From Litoreibacter meonggei (lineage in GTDB: Bacteria > Pseudomonadota > Alphaproteobacteria > Rhodobacterales > Rhodobacteraceae), in assembly GCF_003663885.1 (NCBI RefSeq), contig NZ_RCCE01000003.1, positions 297,501 to 361,500 on the forward strand: DNA of 64,000 nucleotides. Direction: 5' to 3'. Shown here one piece after another: positions 28,207 to 37,353 of this stretch. A model generated the notes under the pieces. It was not told the origin of the DNA, did no database searches, and worked only from the letters and a program-made list of their open reading frames with translations. Positions within the stretch are counted from its first letter, which is position 1, and each line of letters begins with the position of its first letter. A program made the translations under genes and the position numbers.

Positions 28207-28235
28207 ATAAGACAAAAGAAGTTGGATTTGTTCAA
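28207..28235 (-). promoter_or_regulatory. Candidate sigma-70 promoter of yejABEF
   Basis: On the minus strand TTGAAC (28235-28230), a 17-base spacer and TCTTAT (28212-28207). The -10 is imperfect, but spacing and position are right. Confidence 0.4.
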
Positions 28236-28285
28236 CAATCAAGGCCGATTGCGCGATTGTGAGCGGATGAGATCACCTTGAAACG

Positions 28286-28312
28286 AAAAAGGCCGCCCCA
28301 AAAGGGACGGCC
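28286..28312 (-). terminator. Rho-independent terminator after the cytochrome c gene
   Basis: On the minus strand a 9-bp GC stem (GGCCGTCCC / GGGGCGGCC, one G-U pair), loop TTTT, then T5. It separates the cytochrome gene from yejA on the same strand. Confidence 0.9.
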
Positions 28313-28338
28313 TTTCGAAATTCTTACCTCTAACGGAC

Positions 28339-28863
28339 TTAGCCGCCAATGGTCTCAAGATACGCGATCAAGTTCGCACGGTCGTCGATTTTCTTCAGGC
28401 CAGCAAAGCTCATCTTCGTGCCCGGGGCATATGCTTTAGGGTTTTCAAGGAAGGCTTGCAGCTCTTCTGGGGTCCAAGCACCGCCATTACCGGACAGCAC
28501 GTCGGAATATCCGAAGTCACCAACAGCAGCAACGTCACGTCCAACGACACCATACAGGTGCGGGCCCGTGCCGTTTGCGCCGTCTTCCAGCTTGTGGCAG
28601 GCTTTGCACTTGGAGAAGACCTTGGAGCCTTTTTCCGCATCGGCTTCAGCCATTACCGCTGCGAAGTCTATTTCTTCGACTTCTTCTTCGACTTCAGCCT
28701 CGCCACCTTCAACTTCGATAACATAGGCTTGCTGATGCTCGTCCCCGTGACCGCCTTCGCCGCCGTGGTAGATCAGGTCGGCAGCCCAGCCACCCAGCAG
28801 GAACACCAGAAGCGATCCGCAGAGCGCACCCAGAACTTTGGTCATTGTCATCGTGTCAAACAT
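28339..28863 (-). CDS. Membrane-anchored c-type cytochrome (c552/cy type)
   Basis: 174 residues. An uncleaved N-terminal helix (about 8-28) anchors it to the inner membrane. A very acidic linker (about residues 48-66, rich in Glu) works as a tether. The class I cytochrome c domain follows, with haem motif C86-K-A-C89-H90 and the axial methionine in GTKMSFAG near residue 150. This architecture matches the Paracoccus c552 and Rhodobacter cy proteins, which carry electrons from the bc1 complex to terminal oxidases without leaving the membrane. Monocistronic, divergent from pheA. Confidence 0.93.
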   Translation of the reverse strand: MFDTMTMTKVLGALCGSLLVFLLGGWAADLIYHGGEGGHGDEHQQAYVIEVEGGEAEVEEEVEEIDFAAVMAEADAEKGSKVFSKCKACHKLEDGANGTGPHLYGVVGRDVAAVGDFGYSDVLSGNGGAWTPEELQAFLENPKAYAPGTKMSFAGLKKIDDRANLIAYLETIGG

Positions 28864-28970
28864 GTCTGTCTCTCACCCGTTTGGCGTTTGCGCGGTATCT
28901 ATCGTCTTCCCATACGGTTCTGCAAGGGCTAGACACCGCGACTAAACGCCTTTTTGCGGGAAAATGCACT

Positions 28971-29804
28971 ATGACTCAGAAAATTGCGTTCCAAGGGGAG
29001 CTCGGCGCCTATTCTCACGAGGCCTGCGTACGTGCGCGCCCCGATATGGAGCCGCTGCCCTGCACCACGTTCGAAGAGGTGATCGACGCCGTCCGCACGG
29101 GCAATGCCGCCCTTGCCATGCTGCCCGTCGAAAACACCACCTATGGCCGCGTGGCGGACATTCACCGCTTGCTGCCGGAATCCGGCCTGCACATTATCGA
29201 CGAGGCCTTCGTGCGCGTCCGCATCGCGCTCATGGCCCCCAAAGGCACCTCGCTCGACAGCATCAAGTGTGTGCGTGCGCATCTGGTCCTGATCCCGCAA
29301 TGCCGCGCCTTTCTCGAATCGCATGGCATCCGTGGCGAGGCCGCCGCCGACAGCGCCGGTGCCGCAGCAGAACTTGCCGCGCATCCGGAAGCAGGCATCG
29401 GCGTGCTGGCCTCCGAGATGGCCGCCGACACCCACGGCCTCGAAGTGCTTGCCCGCGACATCGAGGATCACGACACCAACACCACGCGCTTCCTGATTAT
29501 GTCGCCTAAAGCCGACATGTCGCGGCGCGGCGACACCCATATGATCACGTCCTTCGTGTTCAACGTCCGCAACATCCCCGCCGCGCTCTACAAGGCGATG
29601 GGTGGCTTCGCGACCAATGGCGTCAACATGACCAAGCTGGAAAGCTACATGGTCGACGGCGAGTTCACCGCGACGCAGTTCTACGCGGACATCTCCGGCC
29701 ACCCCGATGATATCGGTGTGCAGCACGCGATGGAGGAGCTGGAGTTCTTCACCTCCGAGATCAAAGTCCTCGGCACCTACCCCGCTGCCTTCGCCCGTGA
29801 CTGA
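28971..29804 (+). CDS. pheA: Prephenate dehydratase PheA
   Basis: 277 residues from the ATG at 28971. The catalytic domain (KIAFQGELGAYSHEAC, MLPVENTTYGRV, DHDTNTTRFLIM with the Thr-Arg-Phe motif) converts prephenate to phenylpyruvate in phenylalanine synthesis. A C-terminal ACT domain (TSFVFNVRNIPAALYKAMGGFATNGVNMTKLES) gives feedback control by Phe. It lacks a chorismate mutase domain, as usual in this class. The 3' end overlaps the following Nudix gene by eight bases. Confidence 0.96.
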   Translation: MTQKIAFQGELGAYSHEACVRARPDMEPLPCTTFEEVIDAVRTGNAALAMLPVENTTYGRVADIHRLLPESGLHIIDEAFVRVRIALMAPKGTSLDSIKCVRAHLVLIPQCRAFLESHGIRGEAAADSAGAAAELAAHPEAGIGVLASEMAADTHGLEVLARDIEDHDTNTTRFLIMSPKADMSRRGDTHMITSFVFNVRNIPAALYKAMGGFATNGVNMTKLESYMVDGEFTATQFYADISGHPDDIGVQHAMEELEFFTSEIKVLGTYPAAFARD

Positions 29805-30246
29805 GCCACGCCGCCCCAAACTCGGGGCGATTGCCGTGGTCGTGCACGAAGGCCAAACGCTGTTGGTCCAACGCCGCAACGCGCCAAACGCGGGTCTCTG
29901 GGGCTTCCCCGGTGGCCATGTGGAACTGGGAGAAACCGCGCTGGACGCGGCCGCCCGTGAATTGCTGGAGGAAACAGGCGTCATCGCGACCCCCTCGAGC
30001 TACCTCACGAATATCGACGTCATTGCGCAAGCGGACAACGGCGTGGTGCTACACCACTACCTGCTCGCCGCTGTGCTCTGCACATACGTCTCAGGCGCCC
30101 CCGTCGCCGATGACGACGCGATGGACGCCGCATGGGTGCCAGTAGAGGCAGCCCTGTCAGGGGACCGCCCGATGTCGGAAAACGTGGATAAAGTGTTGCG
30201 CCTCGCCCTCGACCTTAACCGGACGGTGGCATCTGGGGAAACTTAG
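29797..30246 (+). CDS. Nudix hydrolase overlapping pheA
   Basis: 149 residues starting with GTG inside the last codons of pheA, so translation is likely coupled. The Nudix box is intact (GGHVELGETALDAAARELLEETG). RNAPNAGLWGFPGGHVE resembles ADP-ribose or NADH pyrophosphatase-like housekeeping Nudix enzymes; the substrate is unknown. Its 3' end runs 32 bases into the convergent GFA-family gene, so the two stop regions are antisense to each other. Confidence 0.88.
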   Translation: MTEPRRPKLGAIAVVVHEGQTLLVQRRNAPNAGLWGFPGGHVELGETALDAAARELLEETGVIATPSSYLTNIDVIAQADNGVVLHHYLLAAVLCTYVSGAPVADDDAMDAAWVPVEAALSGDRPMSENVDKVLRLALDLNRTVASGET

Positions 30247-30625
30247 GCAGGTCGTCATTGATCCCATGCCATTTCGGCGCGGACGAGACATAGATATGCA
30301 TCTCCGGTTCAAGGTCGGAATTGTCGTCCAACGCGCCCAGCTTCAACGCGAAAAATGGCTCATGTGCAGGAATGCTCCATAACGGGGTGCCGCAGTCACC
30401 ACAAAATGCCCGACCAATGGTCCCGCCACTGCTCCCTTCGGATTGAAAGATGGACGGTTGCCCTTGGGTAACCTCCAACCCGTCTTTCGGGGTCAGGGCG
30501 ACGTAGTTCGGGCCACCACCCGATGCTTTCTGACATTTCGTGCAATGGCACATGCCGACACCGATAAACGGCGCGGTGATATTGAAATGAATAGCGCCAC
30601 AGGCGCAGCTGCCGGTTCGGGTCAT
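30215..30625 (-). CDS. GFA (glutathione-dependent formaldehyde-activating) fold protein
   Basis: 136 residues from the ATG at 30625, behind AGGAG. The zinc-binding cysteine pattern of the GFA/CENP-V fold is complete: SCACG, then CHCTKCQK, then FCGDCG. Most bacterial members have no proven link to formaldehyde, so this is a structural rather than a functional call. Its 3' end overlaps the Nudix gene on the opposite strand. Confidence 0.88.
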   Translation of the reverse strand: MTRTGSCACGAIHFNITAPFIGVGMCHCTKCQKASGGGPNYVALTPKDGLEVTQGQPSIFQSEGSSGGTIGRAFCGDCGTPLWSIPAHEPFFALKLGALDDNSDLEPEMHIYVSSAPKWHGINDDLPKFPQMPPSG

Positions 30626-30727
30626 TGGAAAACTCCTGCTCGATTGATTCGAAGGGGAGTTATAAGTCACGCCTCCTGACAGGTATTGTCAGGAGTGTTT
30701 TCTCCGGACAAAGAAACTGCCTCACGC

Positions 30728-31210
30728 TCACGCCGTAGTAGCGCGGAGACCTTTTTTGTAACGGTCCTCGAGATCGCTGGCAAAATGCGCAATCCGAGTT
30801 TTGTAGCGGCGGTTGAGCTTATTGCGTGCAAGCTTGGCCGATTGCATCAACAACCTCGCCGACAGCGTTTGCGGCCGCGCGTCCAACTCCACCCGCATCC
30901 GCGTGCGGGTCCGTGACATGGCTACCAGCTCCACTAGAAAGGTCGCGGCCATATTTTTCGTAGTCACGTCGAACAGCATCTGGTTGGGGCGATCAAACTC
31001 GACCAGTTTTACGACAAAATCACGCTTCTTGCCACGCATAGTGGCACGCGCGTTCCACGTCATACCCACGCCTTTACTGCTCATTTTGTCGGATCTTGAT
31101 ACATCGGCCCCATGGCGCAAAATGGCACGTTCGAAACCGTCGAAATCCGACAACATCTCGAACACGTCATCAATGGGTATCTCAAGATCTTCCTTGGTGG
31201 AAAACTTCAT
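30728..31210 (-). CDS. SRPBCC-fold (START-like) protein
   Basis: 160 residues. MKFSTKEDLEIPIDDVFEMLSDFDGFERAIL matches the first strand and helices of the SRPBCC ligand-binding fold; a strand-rich middle and a long basic C-terminal helix (RLLMQSAKLARNKLNRRYKTRIAHF) follow. Such proteins bind hydrophobic ligands or lipids. No signal peptide. It lies 25 bases downstream of nudC on the same strand, so the two may be co-transcribed. Confidence 0.8.
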   Translation of the reverse strand: MKFSTKEDLEIPIDDVFEMLSDFDGFERAILRHGADVSRSDKMSSKGVGMTWNARATMRGKKRDFVVKLVEFDRPNQMLFDVTTKNMAATFLVELVAMSRTRTRMRVELDARPQTLSARLLMQSAKLARNKLNRRYKTRIAHFASDLEDRYKKGLRATTA

Positions 31211-31235
31211 GTCGGCCCGCTCATCAATTTTCAGT

Positions 31236-32201
31236 CTAGTCTAACGTGTCCCGCAGCCAGTTAAGCAACAGAAAATGCGCGATTGCGCCTTTGCGGGCGG
31301 CTTTCATTTTCGGATTGTTGCCTGCAAACGTCTCCATCATCTCTTCGCGCGTGACCCAGAACGCATCTTCGATTTCTTCAGGGTCGATGGTGATGTCCGT
31401 GCTGATCGCATGACCGCGACACCCGAACATCAGCGACGCTGGAAACGGCCAGGGCTGGCTCGATAGATACTCCACCTCGCCCACACGAATGCCGGATTCC
31501 TCGAAGGTCTCGCGACGCACGGCGGCCTCGATGGTCTCCCCCGGCTCCACAAAGCCGGCAAGGCAGGAATACATCCCCTCGGGCCATCCCGGAGAGCGCC
31601 CCATTAGCACCGAATTGCCATGGGTAACCAGCATGATCACCACCGGATCGGTGCGCGGGAAGTGATGCGCACCGCAGGCGTCGCAATCGCGCTGCCAGCC
31701 CGCCATCGAAATCGTGCTTTTCGCGCCGCATCGGGCGCAATACCCGTGCGTCTCGTGCCAGCTGCCAATGGCCTTTGCCGCTGCAATCAACTCCGCATCG
31801 CGCGGCGTCAGATGCGTCATGATCGCCCGCAACTCCGAGAACCGCTCGTCGTCGGGCAACCCCGGATAATGCTGCTCGGACGGGTCAAGAAACTGGTTCA
31901 GCGTGTCCAAATTCTCGTCCGGCTCCCAGCCCGAGATATCACGCGCAAACCGCGCGACCCCGTTGTCCAGACCCAAGAATATCGGCGCCTCGTCCGCCTC
32001 GGAAAAAATCGGGTGGTTTGCAGATTGCCATGCAGGGCGGTCACGATCTTCGCCGCCAATCAAGGGCTTACCCCGCCAAACGGGCAACACACCCGTATCC
32101 GGATTGTCCAGCAATGCGCTCAAAGCGTCCGCATCACCACGCAAATGCGCCGCGCGATCCAGCCCGGAGCCGCCAAAGGTAACCGTTTCCGCAAGTTTCA
32201 C
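31236..32201 (-). CDS. nudC: NAD(H) pyrophosphatase / RNA deNADding enzyme NudC
   Basis: 321 residues from the GTG at 32201, where MKLAETVTFGGSGLDRAAHL begins and GAGGG lies upstream; a further GTG 36 bases earlier is less likely. The domain order is NudC-specific: N-terminal NUDIX-like domain, a four-Cys zinc ribbon (CARCG, CDACG) at about residue 160-185, the Nudix box (GFVEPGETIEAAVRRETFEESG), and the diagnostic SQPWPFPAS motif. NudC hydrolyses NADH and removes NAD caps from RNA. Confidence 0.95.
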   Translation of the reverse strand: MKLAETVTFGGSGLDRAAHLRGDADALSALLDNPDTGVLPVWRGKPLIGGEDRDRPAWQSANHPIFSEADEAPIFLGLDNGVARFARDISGWEPDENLDTLNQFLDPSEQHYPGLPDDERFSELRAIMTHLTPRDAELIAAAKAIGSWHETHGYCARCGAKSTISMAGWQRDCDACGAHHFPRTDPVVIMLVTHGNSVLMGRSPGWPEGMYSCLAGFVEPGETIEAAVRRETFEESGIRVGEVEYLSSQPWPFPASLMFGCRGHAISTDITIDPEEIEDAFWVTREEMMETFAGNNPKMKAARKGAIAHFLLLNWLRDTLD

Positions 32202-32288
32202 CGTAAGTCCCTCGTTTGATTGCCCCGCTTCTGGCACGGGAACACAAAGTTGGCAAACCTTGCGTTCGCGAGAATCTGTGCCTATATC

Positions 32289-32392
32289 GGGCTTGAGGGG
32301 TTGGCGCGGGCAAGTGCCTCGCCAACCTGGTCAGATCCGGAAGGAAGCAGCCACAACGAGCCCCACTTGGGTCGATGTCCAACCTCTCACCC
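32289..32392 (+). ncRNA. ffs: Signal recognition particle RNA (4.5S, small bacterial type)
   Basis: The universally conserved apical loop is present (GGTCAGATCCGGAAGGAAGC AGCC, read across 32327-32352), where Ffh binds. The 5' arm (GGGCTTGAGGGGTTGG) pairs with the 3' arm (CCAACCTCTCACCC) to close a single rod. About 104 nucleotides; the exact ends are estimated from pairing. It is followed directly by a terminator, and the position ahead of dnaX is common in Alphaproteobacteria. Confidence 0.93.
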
Positions 32393-32425
32393 AGCGCGCC
32401 TGATCTATGGCGCGCTTTCTTCTTT
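32393..32425 (+). terminator. Rho-independent terminator of SRP RNA
   Basis: Perfect 8-bp stem AGCGCGCC / GGCGCGCT with an eight-base loop, then a pyrimidine tract TTCTTCTTT immediately after the RNA. Confidence 0.85.
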
Positions 32426-32458
32426 CCATCACCGCTCGAAGCCCTATCCTTGCCAACT

Positions 32459-32824
32459 ATGAGCAAAGATAACCAAGACCTCGCCGAAGAGCGTACCGAC
32501 TGGGCCGAAGATCGCACGATCATGGCGAACGAGCGCACTTTCGCCAGCTGGATGGGTACAGGGCTGGGTGCAATCGGTGTCGCCATTGGCCTGAAAGCGG
32601 TGTTCGGCGATTTTGACCCCACTTGGGCCGCCAAGATAGTAGCCTCGATGTTCCTGATCGTCGCGATCCTGATCTTCTGGTCCGCCCAGAAGCAGGCCAC
32701 CAAAACATGGGAGCGCCTCACCGAAACCCATGCCGAAGCAACGCCCAGCCGAAATTTCCGTTTTCTTGCCCTCCTGATGAGCCTCGCCGCCGCCGCCGTC
32801 GGCGCAGTGCTATGGAGTCTCTAG
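32459..32824 (+). CDS. DUF202 family membrane protein
   Basis: 121 residues from the ATG at 32459. After a charged N-terminus (DLAEERTDWAEDRTIMANERTFASWMGTGLG) there are three hydrophobic helices, at about residues 35-50, 62-82 and 98-118. The RTxLANERTxxxWxRT-like motif of DUF202/YidH proteins is recognisable as TIMANERTFASWMGTG. Function in bacteria is unknown; the fungal relative VTC1 belongs to a polyphosphate polymerase complex. Located between ffs and dnaX. Confidence 0.85.
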   Translation: MSKDNQDLAEERTDWAEDRTIMANERTFASWMGTGLGAIGVAIGLKAVFGDFDPTWAAKIVASMFLIVAILIFWSAQKQATKTWERLTETHAEATPSRNFRFLALLMSLAAAAVGAVLWSL

Positions 32825-32882
32825 TGGACCTTGTCGCCTCCGCGAATTAGGCTCCGGGACGACCCGAATCCAAGGAACTCCC

Positions 32883-34616
32883 ATGACTGAAACGACCAGC
32901 GGCGGCTATCAGGTTCTGGCGCGGAAATACCGCCCTGCGACGTTTGCCGACCTGATCGGGCAGGACGCCATGGTCCGCACCCTGAAAAACGCCTTCGACG
33001 CGGGCCGCATCGCGCAGGCCTTCATCATGACGGGCATTCGCGGCACCGGCAAAACCACCACCGCGCGGATCATCGCCAAAGGCATGAACTGCACCGGCGC
33101 GGACGGCACTGGCGGCCCAACCACGGAGCCTTGCGGCACCTGCGACAACTGCGTCGCCATCGCCGAGGGTCGCCATGTCGACGTCATGGAAATGGACGCG
33201 GCGTCCCGCACCGGCGTCGGCGACATCCGCGAAATCATTGACTCGGTGCATTATCGTGCCGCCTCCGCCCGCTACAAAATATACATCATCGACGAGGTGC
33301 ACATGCTCTCCACCTCCGCCTTCAACGCTTTGTTGAAGACGCTGGAGGAGCCGCCCGAGCACGTCAAATTCATCTTCGCCACCACGGAAATCCGCAAGGT
33401 GCCGGTCACCGTCCTGTCGCGCTGCCAGCGCTTCGATCTGCGCCGGATCGAGCCGGAGGTAATGATCGCCCACCTGCAATCCATCGCCGCCAAGGAAAGC
33501 GCCGAAATCGCCGAAGACGCGCTGGCCCTGATCACCCGCGCCGCCGAAGGCTCCGTCCGTGACGCCATGTCTCTGATGGATCAGGCCATCTCCCACGGCG
33601 CGGGCGAGACCACCGCGCCGCAAGTTCGCGCCATGCTGGGCCTCGCCGACCGTGGCCGCGTGCTGGACCTGTTCGACCTCATCATGAAGGGCGACGCCGC
33701 TGGCGCGTTGCAGGAACTGTCCTCGCAATATGCCGACGGTGCCGACCCAATGGCTGTCCTGCGCGATCTGGCCGAAATCACCCACTGGGTCTCCGTCATC
33801 AAGATCACGCCCGAGGCCGCCGACGATCCCACCGTCGGCCCGGACGAGCGCACCCGCGGCGCACAAATGGCCGAGGCCCTGCCGATGCGCGCCATGTCCC
33901 GCATGTGGCAACTTCTGCTGAAATCCTTGGAGGAGGTCGCCAGCGCCCCCAACGCCATGATGGCCGCCGAAATGGCGATCATCCGCCTCACCCACATGGC
34001 CGACCTACCCTCGCCCGAGGAACTGGTGCGCAAGCTGCAAGACACACCGCCGCCACCTACGCCACCCGCAGGCACCACCGCCCCACAAGGCGGCATGACC
34101 ACCGCACGGGCGCAAACCCAAACGGTCAGCGCAGGCGGCGGCACCTCCGCCGCACTCGACCTGTCGGCGGAAACCGCACTGGCCCACTACCCCACCTTCA
34201 ACCACGTGGTCGGCCTGATCCGCACCAACCGCGACATGAAACTGCTGGTCGAGGTCGAAGGCTACGTCCAACTCGCCCACTACTCCCCCGGCCGCATCGA
34301 GTTCGTCCCCACCGACAACGCCCCCCGCGACCTCGCCGCCCGCCTCGGCGCGCGCTTGCAGCAATGGACGGGTCAACGCTGGGCCGTCACGCTGGTCAAT
34401 GAGGGCGGCGCGCCCACGCTGGCCGCCGAACGCGACGCAGAGGCCAACGCGCTGAAAGCCGAGGCGACGGAACACCCGCTCATGCAAGCCACCTTGCAAG
34501 CCTTCCCCGGTGCGAAAATCATCGACATCCGCACCGCCGCCGATCTGGTGCAGGAAGCCGCCGTCGAGGCCCTGCCAGAAGTCGAAGACGAGTGGGACCC
34601 GTTCGAGGACGACTAG
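32883..34616 (+). CDS. dnaX: DNA polymerase III subunits gamma/tau
   Basis: 577 residues. The AAA+ clamp-loader domain has Walker A GIRGTGKTTT, the zinc-binding Cys cluster (C in MNCTGADG, then CGTCDNC), Walker B YIIDEVHML and the SRC motif (VLSRCQRF). A Pro/Thr-rich linker at about 385-420 leads to the tau-type C-terminal region ending in the acidic EVEDEWDPFEDD. It loads the sliding clamp at the replication fork. AAGGAA precedes the ATG. It heads the dnaX-ebfC-recR group. Confidence 0.97.
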   Translation: MTETTSGGYQVLARKYRPATFADLIGQDAMVRTLKNAFDAGRIAQAFIMTGIRGTGKTTTARIIAKGMNCTGADGTGGPTTEPCGTCDNCVAIAEGRHVDVMEMDAASRTGVGDIREIIDSVHYRAASARYKIYIIDEVHMLSTSAFNALLKTLEEPPEHVKFIFATTEIRKVPVTVLSRCQRFDLRRIEPEVMIAHLQSIAAKESAEIAEDALALITRAAEGSVRDAMSLMDQAISHGAGETTAPQVRAMLGLADRGRVLDLFDLIMKGDAAGALQELSSQYADGADPMAVLRDLAEITHWVSVIKITPEAADDPTVGPDERTRGAQMAEALPMRAMSRMWQLLLKSLEEVASAPNAMMAAEMAIIRLTHMADLPSPEELVRKLQDTPPPPTPPAGTTAPQGGMTTARAQTQTVSAGGGTSAALDLSAETALAHYPTFNHVVGLIRTNRDMKLLVEVEGYVQLAHYSPGRIEFVPTDNAPRDLAARLGARLQQWTGQRWAVTLVNEGGAPTLAAERDAEANALKAEATEHPLMQATLQAFPGAKIIDIRTAADLVQEAAVEALPEVEDEWDPFEDD

Positions 34617-34692
34617 TCACAGCCGCTTGTGGCCCCTATATGCCCACTGTCATAACCACCCCAAACACGATTTCCCAACTGGAGACTCTCAG

Positions 34693-35037
34693 ATGCTCAA
34701 AGGATTAGGCAGCCTCGGCGATATGGCCGGAATGATGAAAAAAGCCAAAGAAATGCAGGACAAGATGACCCAGATGCAGGAAGACCTGCAAAACATCGAA
34801 GTCCAAGGCGAAAGCGGCGCAGGTCTGGTCAAGGCCACAGCCACCGCCAAAGGCATCCTGACTGGCCTCGACATCGATCCGTCGATCTTCCACCCCGACG
34901 AAAAGGAAGTCGTCGAAGACCTGATCCTCGCCGCCATCAAAGACGCGCAATCGAAAGCCGCCGCCAAAGCCGAAGCCGAGATGAGCAAGCTCACCCAAGA
35001 AATGGGCATCCCCGCGGGAATGAAGCTCCCCTTCTAA
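34693..35037 (+). CDS. ebfC: YbaB/EbfC nucleoid-associated protein
   Basis: 114 residues from the ATG at 34693, with GGAG upstream. Short, helical and Met-rich at the N-terminus ([32 protein letters not shown]), then the conserved [19 protein letters not shown] core. EbfC binds DNA as a dimer and its gene nearly always sits between dnaX and recR, as here. Confidence 0.95.
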   Translation: MLKGLGSLGDMAGMMKKAKEMQDKMTQMQEDLQNIEVQGESGAGLVKATATAKGILTGLDIDPSIFHPDEKEVVEDLILAAIKDAQSKAAAKAEAEMSKLTQEMGIPAGMKLPF

Positions 35038-35043
35038 CCTATC

Positions 35044-35075
35044 ATTGCTTCAAAAATACCTCCGCCGGAGGCTCC
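35044..35075. repeat. Short intergenic motif related to the 22-bp repeat
   Basis: CTTCAAAAATACCTCCGCC partly resembles the repeat copies at 19372 and 39421 (shared CAAAAATA core) and is followed by the small dyad CCTCCGCCGGAGG. It sits in the ebfC-recR gap. The relation to the other two copies is tentative. Confidence 0.35.
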
Positions 35076-35099
35076 GACAGCAACACAAGGCGCGCCCGT

Positions 35100-35696
35100 T
35101 TGAGTAGCACGAAAGATATCGACGCATTGATCGAGATGATGGCCAAGCTCCCCGGGCTTGGCCCCCGCTCGGCCCGTCGCGCGGTGTTGCACATGATCAA
35201 GAAGCGCGCGCTGCTGATGATCCCGCTCTCCGACACCTTGCAAAACGTCGCCGCCACCGCGCGCGAATGCCTCAACTGCGGCAATATCGGCACGTCAGAC
35301 GTCTGCGACATCTGCACCTCCCACAAGCGCGCCAACGGCGAGATTTGCGTCGTCGAAGACGTGGCCGATCTCTGGGCGATGGAACGCTCCGGCGTCTTCA
35401 AGGGTCGTTACCATGTGCTCGGCGGCACGCTCTCAGCGCTGGACGCAGTCGGCCCCGAAGAACTCCGCATCCCGAAGCTGATGACCCGCGTCGCAGACGA
35501 GCACATCACCGAAGTGATCCTCGCCCTGAACGCCACGATCGACGGCCAGACCACGGCCCATTACATCGCCGGAGAGCTTGAAACACGCGGCATCCAAGTC
35601 ACGTCACTCGCTCAAGGCGTCCCCATCGGGGGGGAGCTGGATTATCTCGACGACGGCACAATCTCCGCCGCCCTGAAAGCCCGCAAAGCGCTTTAA
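35100..35696 (+). CDS. recR: Recombination mediator RecR
   Basis: 198 residues, beginning at a TTG codon ([26 protein letters not shown]); no better start fits the conserved N-terminus. The helix-hairpin-helix, the four-Cys zinc finger ([16 protein letters not shown]) and the TOPRIM domain ([17 protein letters not shown]) are intact. RecR works with RecO (and RecF) to load RecA at gaps. Its last four bases overlap the convergent caspase-like gene. Confidence 0.96.
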   Translation: MSSTKDIDALIEMMAKLPGLGPRSARRAVLHMIKKRALLMIPLSDTLQNVAATARECLNCGNIGTSDVCDICTSHKRANGEICVVEDVADLWAMERSGVFKGRYHVLGGTLSALDAVGPEELRIPKLMTRVADEHITEVILALNATIDGQTTAHYIAGELETRGIQVTSLAQGVPIGGELDYLDDGTISAALKARKAL

Positions 35697-37339
35697 CGCA
35701 GCACGGAATCCGCCAGCAATCGCACCAAGGTTTGCTGGTTCAGGAACCCAGTGCGCGGCAGGTTTCGCGCCTCTTGATACCGTCTGATCGCACGACGGCT
35801 GTCATCATCAAATGTTCCGTCCACGGCACCGGGTTTCAACCCCAGTGACTCCAGTCGATCCTCGACCAATCGCCGTGTGGTGCCGTTCAACCCCAGCCGT
35901 TCCTCGTTGCGTTGCGCCGCTTCCAGTGCGCCCGCGTTCTTCGCCTCGAATTCCAGCTCGGCAATCTTCGCGCGGGCTTGCTCGACAAACGCCCCTTCGG
36001 GGTTCGCCTGAACATAGCCTTCATAGGCCGCGAGCGACCCTACCGATTCCGCCGCATCCCAAGCCGCACGATCCTGCTCTGCCGCCGCAGCGCGACGCGC
36101 CTCTTCAAACGGCTCCAACCGCGCGGTGGCAATCTCTGCGAATACGCCGTCAGGATAGCGCTCCAGATAGGCGCGCAGCCCGGTCTCGTCACCACCTTGA
36201 CCGGTCGCTCTCCAATAGGCGCGGTCTTTGCGTTCCAGTTCAATCTTGCGTTTCTCGGCCTCTATTTCCAATTCCTGCGCACGGCGGTCCGCCTGCGCGC
36301 CCAGCCGTTCAATCTGCGGTTGCGTCACGAAGCCCGTCGCAGTTTCGCCATTCACGTTCTGCCATTTCTGAATCGCCGCACGCGATCCTCGCCCGAAAAT
36401 TCCGTCGATCCCTTTGGGGTCATACTCCAGCAGCGACAGCGCCCGCTGAATTTCCCGCCGCCGGTCACGGCTCAGGTTCAGCGCCTTTTCACCCTGCTCC
36501 GCCAACAGCAAGGGTTCCGCCTTGATCTTGTCAATCTCCGCACGCGCCTCGCTTGCAAACAGCCCGTCAGGATGGCGCTTCAGATAGGCCTCAAACGCGT
36601 CCATCGTGTCGATATCCTGCGTCACCTTCCAGAACGCCTTTTGCTCTGCATCAGGGTCGGCTTTTGCGACGACAGGCGGGGCCGCCCCGTCACTCGGCAG
36701 GAACGGTACCAAAGGCGCCATGAACCCCGAGCCGGTCAAACTCGGCCAAGCATTTAGCGCGTTGGCAATCGACTGCCCCTTCACGCCTAAGGCATCCTTA
36801 GCGAAATCCGCCACGTCACCCGAAGGGCCGGTAATGACACTCACGCCTTGCGGAATATCCAAATCGCCTAACCCAGAATTCACACCAGCGCCAAACTCAA
36901 ACTCTGCCTCTTCCACGCCAAGTGCAACAACCGCGCCTCCCGGTGCGCGGGCCGCGATGTCCATCAGAACGCCCAAAGAAACTGACTGCGCAGCAACAGC
37001 ACCCAAATCCGGCCCATCTGCATCCGCGCCAACGAACCAACTCCCGCTCAAACTATTCCCGAAATGCCCCGACAAGGCGATCAGCACCCGACCCGACCCG
37101 CCCACCTTGGCGTTCAGCTCGGACACCAGTCCCGCCAACGCCCCCGCCGTCAGATCAGACCCGCTCAGCACCTCGAACCCCGCCTCTTCCAGCGGCGCGA
37201 CCGCGTCCAGCATCTCGTCCGCTGCGCTCAAATCGCGCCCGTTGGCATAGTCTTCGTTGCCGACGACAAGGGCCACATCCCCCGCCCAAACCGGCACCGA
37301 CGTCATCAACAAAGCGGTTAGGCTGGCACGAAATCTCAT
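35693..37339 (-). CDS. Exported caspase-like (probably inactive) protein with two peptidoglycan-binding domains
   Basis: 548 residues. Signal peptide about 1-19. Residues 21-210 match the peptidase C14 caspase fold ([14 protein letters not shown], then [11 protein letters not shown] with H92), but the catalytic cysteine expected after the fourth strand is replaced ([14 protein letters not shown]), and the usual SGHG is SGHF. Two PG_binding_1 domains lie at about 288-346 and 485-541. Three similar repeats of about 34 residues occupy 236-271, 375-408 and 427-459, each with a Y-(L/V)-X3-P-(D/E)-G core. This suggests a periplasmic wall-binding scaffold. It is 14 bases downstream of the PaaK-like gene. 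Confidence 0.78.
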   Translation of the reverse strand: MRFRASLTALLMTSVPVWAGDVALVVGNEDYANGRDLSAADEMLDAVAPLEEAGFEVLSGSDLTAGALAGLVSELNAKVGGSGRVLIALSGHFGNSLSGSWFVGADADGPDLGAVAAQSVSLGVLMDIAARAPGGAVVALGVEEAEFEFGAGVNSGLGDLDIPQGVSVITGPSGDVADFAKDALGVKGQSIANALNAWPSLTGSGFMAPLVPFLPSDGAAPPVVAKADPDAEQKAFWKVTQDIDTMDAFEAYLKRHPDGLFASEARAEIDKIKAEPLLLAEQGEKALNLSRDRRREIQRALSLLEYDPKGIDGIFGRGSRAAIQKWQNVNGETATGFVTQPQIERLGAQADRRAQELEIEAEKRKIELERKDRAYWRATGQGGDETGLRAYLERYPDGVFAEIATARLEPFEEARRAAAAEQDRAAWDAAESVGSLAAYEGYVQANPEGAFVEQARAKIAELEFEAKNAGALEAAQRNEERLGLNGTTRRLVEDRLESLGLKPGAVDGTFDDDSRRAIRRYQEARNLPRTGFLNQQTLVRLLADSVLR

Positions 37340-37353
37340 GGCAAAATCCTTAT

